Shown here piece after piece: positions 16,696-24,922 of a DNA stretch of 36,610 nt. Location: the NCBI GenBank assembly GCA_007128855.1, contig SKWQ01000205.1, positions 1 through 36,610 on the forward strand. Reading direction: 5' to 3'. The notes beneath the pieces are model-generated. The model was not told where the DNA came from and searched no databases. It saw only the letters and a program-made list of their open reading frames with translations. The translations under genes were made by a program, and so were the position numbers. This DNA is from Balneolales bacterium. GTDB lineage: Bacteria; Bacteroidota; Rhodothermia; Balneolales; Natronogracilivirgulaceae. How positions within the stretch are numbered: position 1 is the stretch's first letter; each line of letters begins with the position of its first letter.

Positions 16696-17517
16696 TCAGC
16701 TGCCTTCCAGCTCGGACTGGCGGAAACCGGGGAGATCGGGATCGGCCATCTCCGTATCACCCAGGTGTTTCTGCATCTCATAGCGAAGCTTCTGGATGGT
16801 CAGACCGCTGGTAAGTGAACCATTCTGCGCGATGGAAATCCGGCCGGTTTCCTCTGAAACCACAACAACAAGGACATCATTCACCTCGCTGATGCCAAGT
16901 GCCGCCCGGTGACGGGTCCCGAAAACAGAGGAGATGTTCGGATTCTGGCTGATAGGCAGATAGGCGCTGGCCGCCACGATCTTGTTGTCGCGCATGACCA
17001 CTGCGCCATCGTGCAATGGGGTCTCCCGGTTGAATATGGTCAGCAGCAGTTCGCTGCTCACACGGGCATCCAGCTCCACTCCCTTGTCCACCAGATCGTT
17101 CAGCGGGGATCCTTTTGAGAAAACGATGAGCGCCCCCGTCTTCGTCCGCGACAGGACCTTGACCGCATCTATCACCTGATCGATAACCGAAAAAGAGCCG
17201 CCACGGTCAAAAAACTTGTACAGGGAGGTGTTTTGTCCGATGTTGTAGAGCAGCTTCCTGATTTCCGGCTGGAATATGATGATAACGGCGAGGATACCGA
17301 CATCCAGCAGGCGGCGCAGCACCCAGTTGATGGTGGAAAGGCCGAACAGGCTGACAACCGCATTGACCATGAAGACGATGAGCAGGCCGATGACAACGGG
17401 AACGGCAAAGGAGCCGCGGATCCATCGGTAAAGCAGTACAATGACACACGCTATGATCAGCGTCTCGATCAGGTCCTTGAGACCGAATTCAAGAAATCCG
17501 AGTGGTAAGATTTCCAA
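16696..17517 (-). CDS. cdaA: Diadenylate cyclase CdaA (DacA)
   Basis: This 273-residue membrane protein makes the second messenger c-di-AMP from two ATP. Three hydrophobic helices fill about residues 12-95 (LIETLIIACVIVLLY, VVIGLLIVFMVNAVVSLFG, LDVGILAVIIIFQPEIRKLL), followed by the DisA_N catalytic domain. Its two key motifs are present: DGA in PLHDGAVVMRDN and RHR in GTRHRAALGISE. The LDARVSSELLLTIF helix is also typical. It sits downstream of folP (121-bp gap) and upstream of the mutase (44 bp) on the same strand. The folP-cdaA pairing is seen in related bacteria. c-di-AMP commonly governs potassium and turgor control, and an MscS channel lies elsewhere in the window, although the two are not linked in an operon. 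Confidence 0.95.
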   Translation of the reverse strand: MEILPLGFLEFGLKDLIETLIIACVIVLLYRWIRGSFAVPVVIGLLIVFMVNAVVSLFGLSTINWVLRRLLDVGILAVIIIFQPEIRKLLYNIGQNTSLYKFFDRGGSFSVIDQVIDAVKVLSRTKTGALIVFSKGSPLNDLVDKGVELDARVSSELLLTIFNRETPLHDGAVVMRDNKIVAASAYLPISQNPNISSVFGTRHRAALGISEVNDVLVVVVSEETGRISIAQNGSLTSGLTIQKLRYEMQKHLGDTEMADPDLPGFRQSELEGS

Positions 17518-17638
17518 CGTATTTTGACCGGTTGTCGGTTAGGGGTAACAAATGCGGCCCGTAGCATGAAGTCCGTCACCGGATGAATGAACATCAATGC
17601 AACAGTCGCGCGATCCGCTTCAAGATACGCCGTTCCTG

Positions 17639-18505
17639 CTATAAAACGGAAGAAAGTGCCCTGAAAACTTCCAGGGAATCCCGCGCCTCGCGAACATCAT
17701 GCACCCGCAGTATGGCTGCACCTTGCATTAATGCATGATAATGAAGCGCAAGCGTTCCGGCAAGTCGTTTGTTTACCGGCCGGTTGCCGGCATCATCGGC
17801 CAGGAGATGCCCGATCATGGACTTTCGCGACGCGCCGATCAGCACCGGGTACCCCAGGGAACAGAGCGTACTGAGCCGGGCAACGATCTGCAGATTATGC
17901 TCCAGATTCTTCCCGAAACCGATACCTGGATCGATTACGACCTGCTTCACCCCCGCTCTTTCCGCCACCTCCGCTTTCTCTTTCAGAAATGTGGCAATTT
18001 CAGCAACCGTATCGCCGTATTCTGGTTTTTGCTGCATGGTTTTCGGTGACCCTTTACTGTGCATGATCACAAGCACAGCTCCGTATTCCGCACAAAGGTC
18101 CGCCAGGCGCGGCTCATTCCGCAACCCGCTGACATCATTGACCATGTGCACCCCACATTCCAGGGCCTGTCTTGCGACCTCGTACTTGGTGGTGTCAATT
18201 GAGAACATGGTCCGTGGAAATGCCGGGACCGCTTTCTCAAGAACCGGGATCACGCGCTTCAGCTCCTCGTTTTCCGGGACAGGATCAGATCCGGGACGCG
18301 TGGACTCTCCCCCCACATCGATCAGATCCGCCCCGTCCGCCACCATCTTTTCTATGCGCATCAGCGCCGACCCGGTATCCCGAACTTCACCCCCATCGGA
18401 AAAAGAATCCGGCGTGACGTTAAGCACCCCCATAATGGCCGGAGCAGAAACAGAAAGCGCCCTGCCCGAAAGGACAAGGCGCTTTTGAGACTTCTGATCC
18501 GACAT
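17639..18505 (-). CDS. folP: Dihydropteroate synthase
   Basis: This 288-residue TIM-barrel enzyme joins p-aminobenzoate to dihydropterin pyrophosphate in folate synthesis and is the sulfonamide target. Both family signatures are intact: IMGVLNVTPDSFSDGGE near the N-terminus and DLIDVGGESTRPGSDPV about 35 residues later. The central FSIDTTKYEVARQALE, the MHSKGSPKTMQ loop, VVIDPGIGFGKN and the late VLIGASRKSMIG strand are also typical. I prefer the ATG at 18505; a GTG six codons upstream (18523) is possible. It follows fdxA by 55 bp (37 bp if the GTG is used) and precedes cdaA on the same strand. Confidence 0.96.
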   Translation of the reverse strand: MSDQKSQKRLVLSGRALSVSAPAIMGVLNVTPDSFSDGGEVRDTGSALMRIEKMVADGADLIDVGGESTRPGSDPVPENEELKRVIPVLEKAVPAFPRTMFSIDTTKYEVARQALECGVHMVNDVSGLRNEPRLADLCAEYGAVLVIMHSKGSPKTMQQKPEYGDTVAEIATFLKEKAEVAERAGVKQVVIDPGIGFGKNLEHNLQIVARLSTLCSLGYPVLIGASRKSMIGHLLADDAGNRPVNKRLAGTLALHYHALMQGAAILRVHDVREARDSLEVFRALSSVL

Positions 18506-18560
18506 GGAACCGGTATTATCCACTCTGTTTCCTGTCAGTCTGCAAGAAAGCTGGTAACGG

Positions 18561-18890
18561 TCACTCCTTGATCATGTCAGGAGTTTTCCCTTTTTCTGCC
18601 CATTCATCAGCATCAGGCAGCGGATCTGTCGATTCGTTGATGACCGCGTCGTTCCAGACTTCGGCGAGACGCTCATTCAATTCGATGTAATTTTCCCATT
18701 TTTCAGGTACTTCATCATCCGGGAAGATAGCTTCGACGGGACACTCGGCTACGCAGGCGTCACAATCGATGCAGTCGTCGGGATGGATTACTAGAAAATT
18801 GGGACCTTCACGGAAAGCGTCTACCGGACAAACGGCAACACAGTCCGTGTATTTGCAATTGATACAGGGTTCGGCTACTACGTATGTCAT
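18561..18890 (-). CDS. fdxA: Seven-iron ferredoxin FdxA
   Basis: This 109-residue soluble electron carrier is predicted to hold one [3Fe-4S] and one [4Fe-4S] cluster. The N-terminal cysteine pattern [18 protein letters not shown] has the extra spacing typical of FdxA, and the second set is [17 protein letters not shown] long acidic, tryptophan-containing C-terminal tail ([21 protein letters not shown]) is a hallmark of this ferredoxin type. Its redox partner is not shown by neighbours. The 185-bp gap upstream is AT-rich and has a CAGAT/ATCTG inverted repeat at 18975-18990. Confidence 0.95.
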   Translation of the reverse strand: MTYVVAEPCINCKYTDCVAVCPVDAFREGPNFLVIHPDDCIDCDACVAECPVEAIFPDDEVPEKWENYIELNERLAEVWNDAVINESTDPLPDADEWAEKGKTPDMIKE

Positions 18891-18974
18891 GCTATTGTTC
18901 CTTGCTTGGTTACTAATTTCGTTTGATGTGCAACTCCAAAAAAATTATCAGATTACATTGGACCTCCTAAATTA

Positions 18975-18990
18975 CAGATGAAATTATCTG
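18975..18990 (-). promoter_or_regulatory. CAGAT/ATCTG inverted repeat upstream of fdxA
   Basis: CAGAT, a 6-nt spacer, then ATCTG lie about 85 bp upstream of the fdxA ATG in an AT-rich stretch. The CAGAT word recurs at 18949-18953 and near 18999-19003. The clustering hints at a regulator site, but five-base words recur by chance in AT-rich DNA. Confidence 0.25.
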
Positions 18991-19075
18991 AAAAATAACT
19001 CAGATTCAATCCAAATAGAGTCACGTAACCCTGTCACTGGCTACGAAGACAGCAAATTCCGGAAGCTGAAACTTC

Positions 19076-20305
19076 CTATTTCCGGATCATGTGCCTTACT
19101 TCGTTCAGCGATCCGTCATTGGGTGCCGGCTCCAGATCCAGCAGATAGCAAATCATCTCGTAAATGTGCACGAGCTCAAAGGGTCCCACCCGTTTCGCTT
19201 CGTGGAAACCCGGTCCCCGCGCCAGGAATATGGTCCGCATTTCAGGCTCCCGGTGGTCCCATCCATGGTAGCCGCCCAGCAGGCCCCTGCGCTCAAAATT
19301 GGACCGGCTGGTAATGACCGCAGGCAGATCGGCAACCATAATGATTTCCGGCGTTCTGCGGTGATTGCCGATGCGATATGCTTCGGGGAGATCTTCCCGG
19401 TAGTACACACGGTAGCTGTCCTCCGCCTCCTTAAGCTGACGGTAAACTTCCTCTTTTTTGCCCTCATTTGGCCGGATCATCGCCACGGGACCCCATCCGA
19501 CCACGCGAACGTCGTCCAGATCGATGATTTCATCCAGGAACACCGCTTTGTCTTCATCAGGCGCGGCCATTCCATGATCCGATACAATGACAAGATTCGT
19601 TGTTTCCCAGTGTCCGGTGCGCTCAAGCTCGGAGATCAGGTACCCGATATCGCGATCCATGTCGGCAATGGCCTGCGTGACCTCCTCGCTGTCAGGACCG
19701 TGACGGTGTCCATAAGAGTCAACACGGCTGAAGTAGAGCGTGATGAAATCGGGACGCGTCTCATCCTCCAGCGACAGCCAGGTGATTACCGAGTCGATGC
19801 GCTGTTCATGAGGGATACTTCCATCGTAGTCGTTCCAGCGGGTTGGACGCACACCAGCGATTTCGGCTTCACTGCCGACCCAGAACATGGAAGCGGTGCG
19901 CACTCCCTGGTTTTCCGCGGTCACCCAGAGGGGTTCGCCCTCATACCACCGGCCCTTGACCAGTTCCTCCCTGTTGCCAAGACTGAAAGTCGCATTCCAC
20001 TCCGGATCGTACATGGTGTTGGAAAGAATGCCGTGGTTTTCAGGATACAACCCCGTCACGATGGAGTAGTGGTTGGTGAACGTAAGGGTGGGAAACACCG
20101 GTATCAGGTAGTCCGAAAGCACACCCTCGCGGATGAGCCGGTCAAAGTTCGGGGTTTCGGTCCGCTCAAAATACTCAGGCATGAAACCGTCGATGGAGAT
20201 CAGTACAACGGCGTTACGATCTTTAGCCGATATTGACAGGGATGTTGAAAGTACGATGAGGACGATGAGCACGATGATCGCCCGGGACATGGAATTCTTC
20301 CTCAT
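19076..20305 (-). CDS. Exported alkaline-phosphatase-superfamily enzyme (nucleotide pyrophosphatase/phosphodiesterase-like)
   Basis: This 409-residue protein resembles the NPP group, which cleaves nucleotide or phospholipid phosphodiesters using two zinc ions. It starts with a signal peptide (about residues 1-27). Metal and catalytic residues are in place: Asp39 in LISIDGF, the nucleophile threonine in PTLTFTNHYS (Thr75), the DSYGHRHGPDS segment, SDHGM, and the late histidine in GGYHGWDH. The TGLYPENHGILSNTMYDP stretch is typical of NPPs. It should act in the periplasm or at the cell surface, perhaps to scavenge phosphate or nucleosides. It is transcribed away from the small beta-barrel gene. 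The exact substrate (nucleotide or lysophospholipid) cannot be set by eye. Confidence 0.9.
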   Translation of the reverse strand: MRKNSMSRAIIVLIVLIVLSTSLSISAKDRNAVVLISIDGFMPEYFERTETPNFDRLIREGVLSDYLIPVFPTLTFTNHYSIVTGLYPENHGILSNTMYDPEWNATFSLGNREELVKGRWYEGEPLWVTAENQGVRTASMFWVGSEAEIAGVRPTRWNDYDGSIPHEQRIDSVITWLSLEDETRPDFITLYFSRVDSYGHRHGPDSEEVTQAIADMDRDIGYLISELERTGHWETTNLVIVSDHGMAAPDEDKAVFLDEIIDLDDVRVVGWGPVAMIRPNEGKKEEVYRQLKEAEDSYRVYYREDLPEAYRIGNHRRTPEIIMVADLPAVITSRSNFERRGLLGGYHGWDHREPEMRTIFLARGPGFHEAKRVGPFELVHIYEMICYLLDLEPAPNDGSLNEVRHMIRK

Positions 20306-20417
20306 GGTAGGTATGCCGTGGTTTGCAGATGTATGTTATGGTAGATATGCACTGTTAGTTGGTTGTCCGTATCCGCACCTCCCGGTTTGGGGGTGGATAC
20401 AAAGCACAGTGCCTGTA

Positions 20418-20448
20418 TTGTCACGTCACACGGAATATACTATCTTTG
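20418..20448 (+). promoter_or_regulatory. Bacteroidota-type promoter of the small barrel gene
   Basis: A -33 TTG at 20418-20420 and a -7 TATCTTTG at 20441-20448 are 20 bp apart. This matches the TTG-N19-21-TAnnTTTG consensus of the Bacteroidota housekeeping sigma factor exactly. Transcription would begin near 20455, leaving a leader of about 120 nt before the ATG at 20574. Confidence 0.55.
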
Positions 20449-20573
20449 GCGGAGTGTTGACGCTTTGTCATACCATGAACAAAATATTCCCGGCCGGCAA
20501 AACAGACTGCCTGATGCAACCGGTCATAGTTGCATATCCTAAAAAAGTTACTCATCAATTAATCCTTTCAGAA

Positions 20574-21029
20574 ATGAAAAAGATTTTAACACTGCTCGTG
20601 CTGACCATCATTTTCGCCACTTCCGCTGAGGCCCAGAATACCCAGCGCAACAAAGGACTTGGGGCAATCATAGGCGACCCGACCGGTGTCAGCGCTGCTT
20701 ACTGGACTTCAGACTCCAATGCGTTCAGTGCAGGTGCTGCATGGCATTTTGTGAACAACCCTTCCCTGCACCTTCATGTAGACTATCTTTTCTACCGTTT
20801 TGATATCATAGAACCCAATAAGGGCTCTATGCCGCTGTATTTTGGTTTGGGTGGACGTGTCCGGTTTGACAACGAGGACAAATTCGGCGTGCGATTCCCC
20901 CTGGGTGTTGCCTATCATTTCGCAGACGATCCGCTGGAGCTGTTTTTGGAGATCGTCCCCGTCCTTGACCTGGTTCCTGGCACCGGATTTTCCGGTAACA
21001 GCGGTATTGGCATCCGCTATTACTTCTGA
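20574..21029 (+). CDS. Small exported beta-barrel-like protein
   Basis: This 151-residue protein has a clear signal peptide (KKILTLLVLTIIFATSAEAQ) and then alternating short strands with aromatic ends, finishing in the phenylalanine (IGIRYYF) typical of outer-membrane barrels. Strands such as GVSAAYWTSDSNAFSAGAAWHF, MPLYFGLGGRVRF and RFPLGVAYHF fit an eight-stranded barrel. I chose the ATG at 20574 because the signal peptide starts there; an open frame continues upstream but reads through the promoter. The gene ends 17 bp from the convergent receiver-MBL gene. Function unknown; a porin-like or structural role is only a guess. Confidence 0.75.
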   Translation: MKKILTLLVLTIIFATSAEAQNTQRNKGLGAIIGDPTGVSAAYWTSDSNAFSAGAAWHFVNNPSLHLHVDYLFYRFDIIEPNKGSMPLYFGLGGRVRFDNEDKFGVRFPLGVAYHFADDPLELFLEIVPVLDLVPGTGFSGNSGIGIRYYF

Positions 21030-21046
21030 TCAGGTTTTCACGCTCC

Positions 21047-22294
21047 TTATCCCGACATGTGGATGGTCTGGCCCTCCCGTGCAAGCTCTGCGTGCATGCT
21101 GGAGTCCCTGGCCATCTTTTTGACCTTCTCTTCCACTTTAAGGAGTTCGTCATCCGTGAATTCTGGACCAAAGTGGGTCAGGATCAGGTGTTTGACCCCG
21201 TTCTTCTTGGCCCGCTCCACTACCAGTTCCCATGCCGAGTGGCCCCTGTTCTCCATGCTCCGGTACTCTTCCAGATCATACTGGGCATTGTGGATCAGCA
21301 GGTCAGCATCTGAGACGAACGCATCAAACTGCTTGAGATAGGGAAGGTTCTTCCCTCTCATACTGCTGTTCTCAAGGGTGTTGAGTTCGTTATCCGGGCA
21401 GAAGACAATTTTCTTCATGCCGATCTCGAATTTGTAGATGGCGGTTTCGACCGGATGGTTGGCAGAAATGTACCGGACGCTGTATCCCTCAAAATTCTGC
21501 CCGTCACGCTTGATGGCATGAAAGTCCAGATGGGCTTTGAACATCTGTGCCGTAATCGGTGAATAGGTGTAGGAAACCTGATCCACCAGTACTTCTTTCG
21601 TAGAGCCCGTAATCTGCTGAGGCATGTAGACGTCGAACTTGTTCCGCTCGGAGAAGAGCGGCTTGAAAAACGGGAATCCCTGGATATGGTCCCAGTGCGG
21701 ATGGGTGATGAAAATACGCCCGGCAACCGGCTCTTCCTCTTCCAGCAACTGATTCCCGAGATTTCTTATTCCGGTACCGGCATCCAGGATCAGCAACTGC
21801 TTCTGGGCAGGGACCTTGATCTGAACACAGGTTGTGTTCCCGCCGAACTGTGAGAATTCCTTGCCCGGGCACGGAATAGATCCGCGCACCCCCCAGAAGG
21901 AAACCTGGATGGCATCGCCCAACACCTCTTCGATTTTTTCAGCAAGCTTGCTGTATACCATCGGCTTGTGAAAGAAATCGGTGACGCCTGCCTTCAGGGC
22001 AATATCTTTCTCGACCGGATAGTCACGACCGGTCAGGACCAGGATTGGAAGGTTTTCAAAGTTTTCATCATCCTTGAGCTGCTTGCAGAGATGAAGACCG
22101 TTTCCGTCAGGGAAATGAAGGTCCATGATGATCAGATCGGGCCTGACATCATACACACTTTGGATTGCTCCCTCGAACGTATTGTGCTGGTAGAATTTGT
22201 ATCCTTTTTTCCTGAGGAAGGAGCCAACCAGTTCGCAAAGCGTAAGGTCATCTTCAATCATCAGGATTTTCATTCCCCTTTCAGTTTTCGCCAT
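21047..22294 (-). CDS. Response regulator with metallo-beta-lactamase-fold output domain
   Basis: This 415-residue cytoplasmic protein joins a CheY-type receiver (about residues 8-125) to an MBL-fold hydrolase (about 128-415). The receiver is complete: Asp15/Asp16, the phospho-acceptor Asp58 in IIMDLHFPDGNG, Thr88 and Lys110. The MBL part has the FWGVRGSIP and GGNTTCVQI motifs of the phosphodiesterase-like COG1235 group, the metal motif THPHWDH (residues 197-203), and later histidines in ANHPVE, DLLIHNAQYD and LILTHFGPE. The fusion suggests phosphorylation controls hydrolysis of a nucleotide, cyclic nucleotide or RNA. The start could also be the ATG seven codons in (22273), directly after AAAGGGGA. 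No histidine kinase is nearby, so its partner is elsewhere. The hydrolysed substrate is unknown. Confidence 0.87.
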   Translation of the reverse strand: MAKTERGMKILMIEDDLTLCELVGSFLRKKGYKFYQHNTFEGAIQSVYDVRPDLIIMDLHFPDGNGLHLCKQLKDDENFENLPILVLTGRDYPVEKDIALKAGVTDFFHKPMVYSKLAEKIEEVLGDAIQVSFWGVRGSIPCPGKEFSQFGGNTTCVQIKVPAQKQLLILDAGTGIRNLGNQLLEEEEPVAGRIFITHPHWDHIQGFPFFKPLFSERNKFDVYMPQQITGSTKEVLVDQVSYTYSPITAQMFKAHLDFHAIKRDGQNFEGYSVRYISANHPVETAIYKFEIGMKKIVFCPDNELNTLENSSMRGKNLPYLKQFDAFVSDADLLIHNAQYDLEEYRSMENRGHSAWELVVERAKKNGVKHLILTHFGPEFTDDELLKVEEKVKKMARDSSMHAELAREGQTIHMSG

Positions 22295-22418
22295 ATAGCC
22301 TATCCGTTTGTTATTTGTCAGGGTAATAACTTACACTTGATAAAATTTGCAAACAATATAAGGGATTGCCTCAATAAAAAGTCTTTTAATTTGCAGTAAA
22401 TTACCAATTATACCACTG

Positions 22419-24725
22419 TTAATCTTCCAGTTTCTGCCTAAGCTCTTCCAGCTTATCCTGTTTTTTGTCCAGAACCTTCTGGGCGTCGTCGATTTTCTGT
22501 TGGATTTCATCAATCAGATCGTTTCCCTTGCCTCCGGGATTGATGAAGGTTTTCGTATCCCGGTACCTCATGATTTCATCGTGCAGGCTGTCACATTCCT
22601 TCCTTAGCTTGAAGAATTCGGCGCGCAGCGACTTGTCCGCCGACGTATGGGTATCCCCTGCCGGTCCGGCCTTCCTGCCCGCTCCGCGATGTCTCTGGTA
22701 AATCGTATCGCATGCCTCCTTGTACTCCTTCTCGATCTTCTGCTTTTTCTTGATAGGCACAAAACCGATGCTGCGGAATTGCTCCTGCAGCTGTTTTGCC
22801 TGCTGAACGGCCTCCTCCGGATTCTCATGCTCACCCAGCTTCACCAGCTCAGCGACGATCTCCTTCTTTTTGTCGTAGTTGTCTTTCTGTTCGTCCCTGA
22901 TCGTCTTGAAATGGCTCCTGCGAGCTTCATAAAAGGCATCCATCGCTTTCTTGAACCTCTTCCAGAGTTTGCCCGCCTTCCTTCGCGGAACAGGACCCGA
23001 CTCTTTCCATGCCTTCATAAGGGCGTCCATTTCCGCAGTTGCCTCACTCCAGTCGGTGCGCACTGACAGGATCTCCGCCTTTTCACACAAGGCCTGTTTG
23101 TCCTCCAGGTTCTGCTGCTCCTGATCACGGATCAGGTCAAGATTCTCACTTTTACGATCATTGAATTTCCTCGTCGCCTCATTGAACCGCTCCCACAACT
23201 CGTCGTTGTTCTCCTTCGGTATGGGCCCGACTTTCTTCCATTTTTTGTGGAGATTGTTTATCTCCCTTACGGCAACGGCAAGATCCTCCTCTTCCAGAAG
23301 GGCCTCAGCAAGCTCACAGAGGCGGGTCTTCTTGCGGATGTTCTTCATCGTCTGTGCACGGAACTCCTTGTTGTGCTCCATTTTTTTCGTGAAGTACTCA
23401 TCACGAACCGACTTGAACCGACCCCAGATGGTATCGGACTGCTCGCCGGGCACATGGCCGATTTTCCTCCACTGCCGGGAAAGCTCCTCGACCTCCTGGT
23501 CTTTCTGTTCCCAGTTGCCGGTTTCCGGTCCAACAGTTGAAATGACCTGGTTGATCTTGTCGAGCACAGCCAGTTTGCCGGCGAGGTTTTCTTCCTCCTT
23601 TTGTGCTTTCTTTACCAGGAATTCTACTTTCTTGTCGTTGAACTCCTGGACCAGCTCCTGATATTTTTTTCCCTGCTCCTCGGCTTCCTGTTCGTTCGGG
23701 ACATCCCTGATCTCTTCCCAACGGCTGATCAGGTTTCCGACCTGTTTGAATGACTGCCATTTTTTCCTGTCGATGACATCCTGCAGCTGATCCAGGATCT
23801 TGGCACGTCTGTCCAGATTCTCCTTGCGTCGCTCCCGGCGTTTTTCCACCCATTCCGCTTTTTTCGCGGCCACTTTCTTCTGGGCGGCATCAAGATGATC
23901 ATGCAGTTCACCGTAACCGGTTTCCGAAGCGAGGGAGGCATCTTCACTAAGCAACTGATCCCATTTGAACCGGATATTGTCCAGCTCCGATTGCATCTGC
24001 TGCCAGTTTTTCCCGCCGGCTATCTCATCGGCTTTACTGGCAAGCTCCAGGAAACCGGACAGGGATTCAGGGACAGATTCCTCCTTGATGGCCGGTTGAG
24101 CAGGCTCTTCGGGTGATGCACCGGCATCGGCTCCGGCTTCCGTTTTGGCTCCGGTTCCGGTTTCAGCTTTTGTTTCTGCTTCAGCTTGCGTTTCTGTCTC
24201 AGCTTCGGCTCCGGCTTCCGTTTTGGCTTCTGCTTCTGCCTCAGCTTGCGTTACCGTTTCGGATTCGGATTCGGTTTTTTCTTCCGGTTTCTTTTCCGTT
24301 TCAGATTCAGATTTCGCCCCGGACTCCGATTCGCCTGTTGGTTCCGGAACCTTCTCAGCATCAGATATATTTTCAGCATCAGTTATATCCGTGGATTGCT
24401 GTGATGCATCTGGCCGACACTCGCGGATCACCGTGTCGATTTTCCCGACGAGTGTTTCAAAATCACCAATCGCACGTGAGGATATTACCTCCTCCCGCAG
24501 TTTTTGAAGCTTCTCCAGAAGCTCCGGACCGCGAACCTCGTCCCGTACAGACTCCAGAAAGGTATCCGCATACTTCCCGATACCTGAAAATTGATTGGTA
24601 AAATAACGAAGAGCTTCCTCCGCTTCGGCCGGATCGACCTGCGCAAGCTCTTTCCCCTGAAAAATCGCATTGTCCTTCTGAAGGATGCGACCATCATTCG
24701 TAACGGTTGCGTACTCGTTTTCCAT
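22419..24725 (-). CDS. DUF349 repeat protein with acidic linker
   Basis: This 768-residue soluble protein is a string of DUF349 helical repeats: W-containing units such as WEEIRDVPNEQEAEE, WRKIGHVPGEQSDTIWGRFK, WKKVGPIPKENNDELWERF and WKESGPVPRRKAGKLWKRF recur every 70-75 residues. It ends in a long coiled coil (DDAQKVLDKKQDKLEELRQK). Between a short N-terminal domain (to about residue 130) and the repeats lies an acidic E/A/T/S linker of about 80 residues encoded by degenerate tandem DNA repeats (near 24113-24340). I chose the ATG at 24725; the open frame upstream reads through the leader and its hairpin. The biochemical role is unknown; the repeats suggest protein or nucleic-acid binding. 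It lies between the dehydrogenase and receiver-MBL genes on the same strand, 124 bp from the latter. Confidence 0.9.
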   Translation of the reverse strand: MENEYATVTNDGRILQKDNAIFQGKELAQVDPAEAEEALRYFTNQFSGIGKYADTFLESVRDEVRGPELLEKLQKLREEVISSRAIGDFETLVGKIDTVIRECRPDASQQSTDITDAENISDAEKVPEPTGESESGAKSESETEKKPEEKTESESETVTQAEAEAEAKTEAGAEAETETQAEAETKAETGTGAKTEAGADAGASPEEPAQPAIKEESVPESLSGFLELASKADEIAGGKNWQQMQSELDNIRFKWDQLLSEDASLASETGYGELHDHLDAAQKKVAAKKAEWVEKRRERRKENLDRRAKILDQLQDVIDRKKWQSFKQVGNLISRWEEIRDVPNEQEAEEQGKKYQELVQEFNDKKVEFLVKKAQKEEENLAGKLAVLDKINQVISTVGPETGNWEQKDQEVEELSRQWRKIGHVPGEQSDTIWGRFKSVRDEYFTKKMEHNKEFRAQTMKNIRKKTRLCELAEALLEEEDLAVAVREINNLHKKWKKVGPIPKENNDELWERFNEATRKFNDRKSENLDLIRDQEQQNLEDKQALCEKAEILSVRTDWSEATAEMDALMKAWKESGPVPRRKAGKLWKRFKKAMDAFYEARRSHFKTIRDEQKDNYDKKKEIVAELVKLGEHENPEEAVQQAKQLQEQFRSIGFVPIKKKQKIEKEYKEACDTIYQRHRGAGRKAGPAGDTHTSADKSLRAEFFKLRKECDSLHDEIMRYRDTKTFINPGGKGNDLIDEIQQKIDDAQKVLDKKQDKLEELRQKLED
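24113..24340 (-). repeat. Degenerate repeats encoding an acidic linker
   Basis: The DNA here is an irregular mosaic of short C/T-rich words on the plus strand, with a partial duplication of about 70 bp: the words GGCTTCCGTTTTGGCT and TCAGCTTGCGTT both occur twice. It codes for alternating E/A/T/K residues with no hydrophobic core. The frame is preserved throughout. Confidence 0.65.
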
Positions 24726-24794
24726 CAAAGTCACTAAGACACGGATTATGATATTACAGGTCTTACACCTGCATGCCTGCACTGCCACCAGAGA

Positions 24795-24816
24795 CCGTCC
24801 GGATTTTCCGGTACGG
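24795..24816 (-). promoter_or_regulatory. Hairpin in the DUF349 gene leader
   Basis: A 9-bp stem with one bulged base (CCGTCCGGA, 3-nt loop, TCCGG-T-ACGG on the plus strand) lies about 70 nt upstream of the DUF349 ATG in a 197-bp gap. It is GC-rich within AT-rich surroundings and should fold in RNA. No T-tract follows. It may be a processing or control element. Confidence 0.35.
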
Positions 24817-24922
24817 ACCCAAAGCACTCACCACTTTAAACTGGTAAAAACCAGAGCTTAAAAGAATAACAAAAATCTGGTCAAGAGTAAATGATTTTTC
24901 CTGTCCAAACCGTGGATACACC

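Noticed and set aside
20133-20573. N-terminal extension of the small barrel protein
   Set aside because: It would overlap the divergent phosphodiesterase gene and bury the promoter and the signal peptide.
24726-24827. N-terminal extension of the DUF349 protein
   Set aside because: The added residues include a cysteine/arginine-rich stretch that arises from the leader; the ATG at 24725 gives a clean start.
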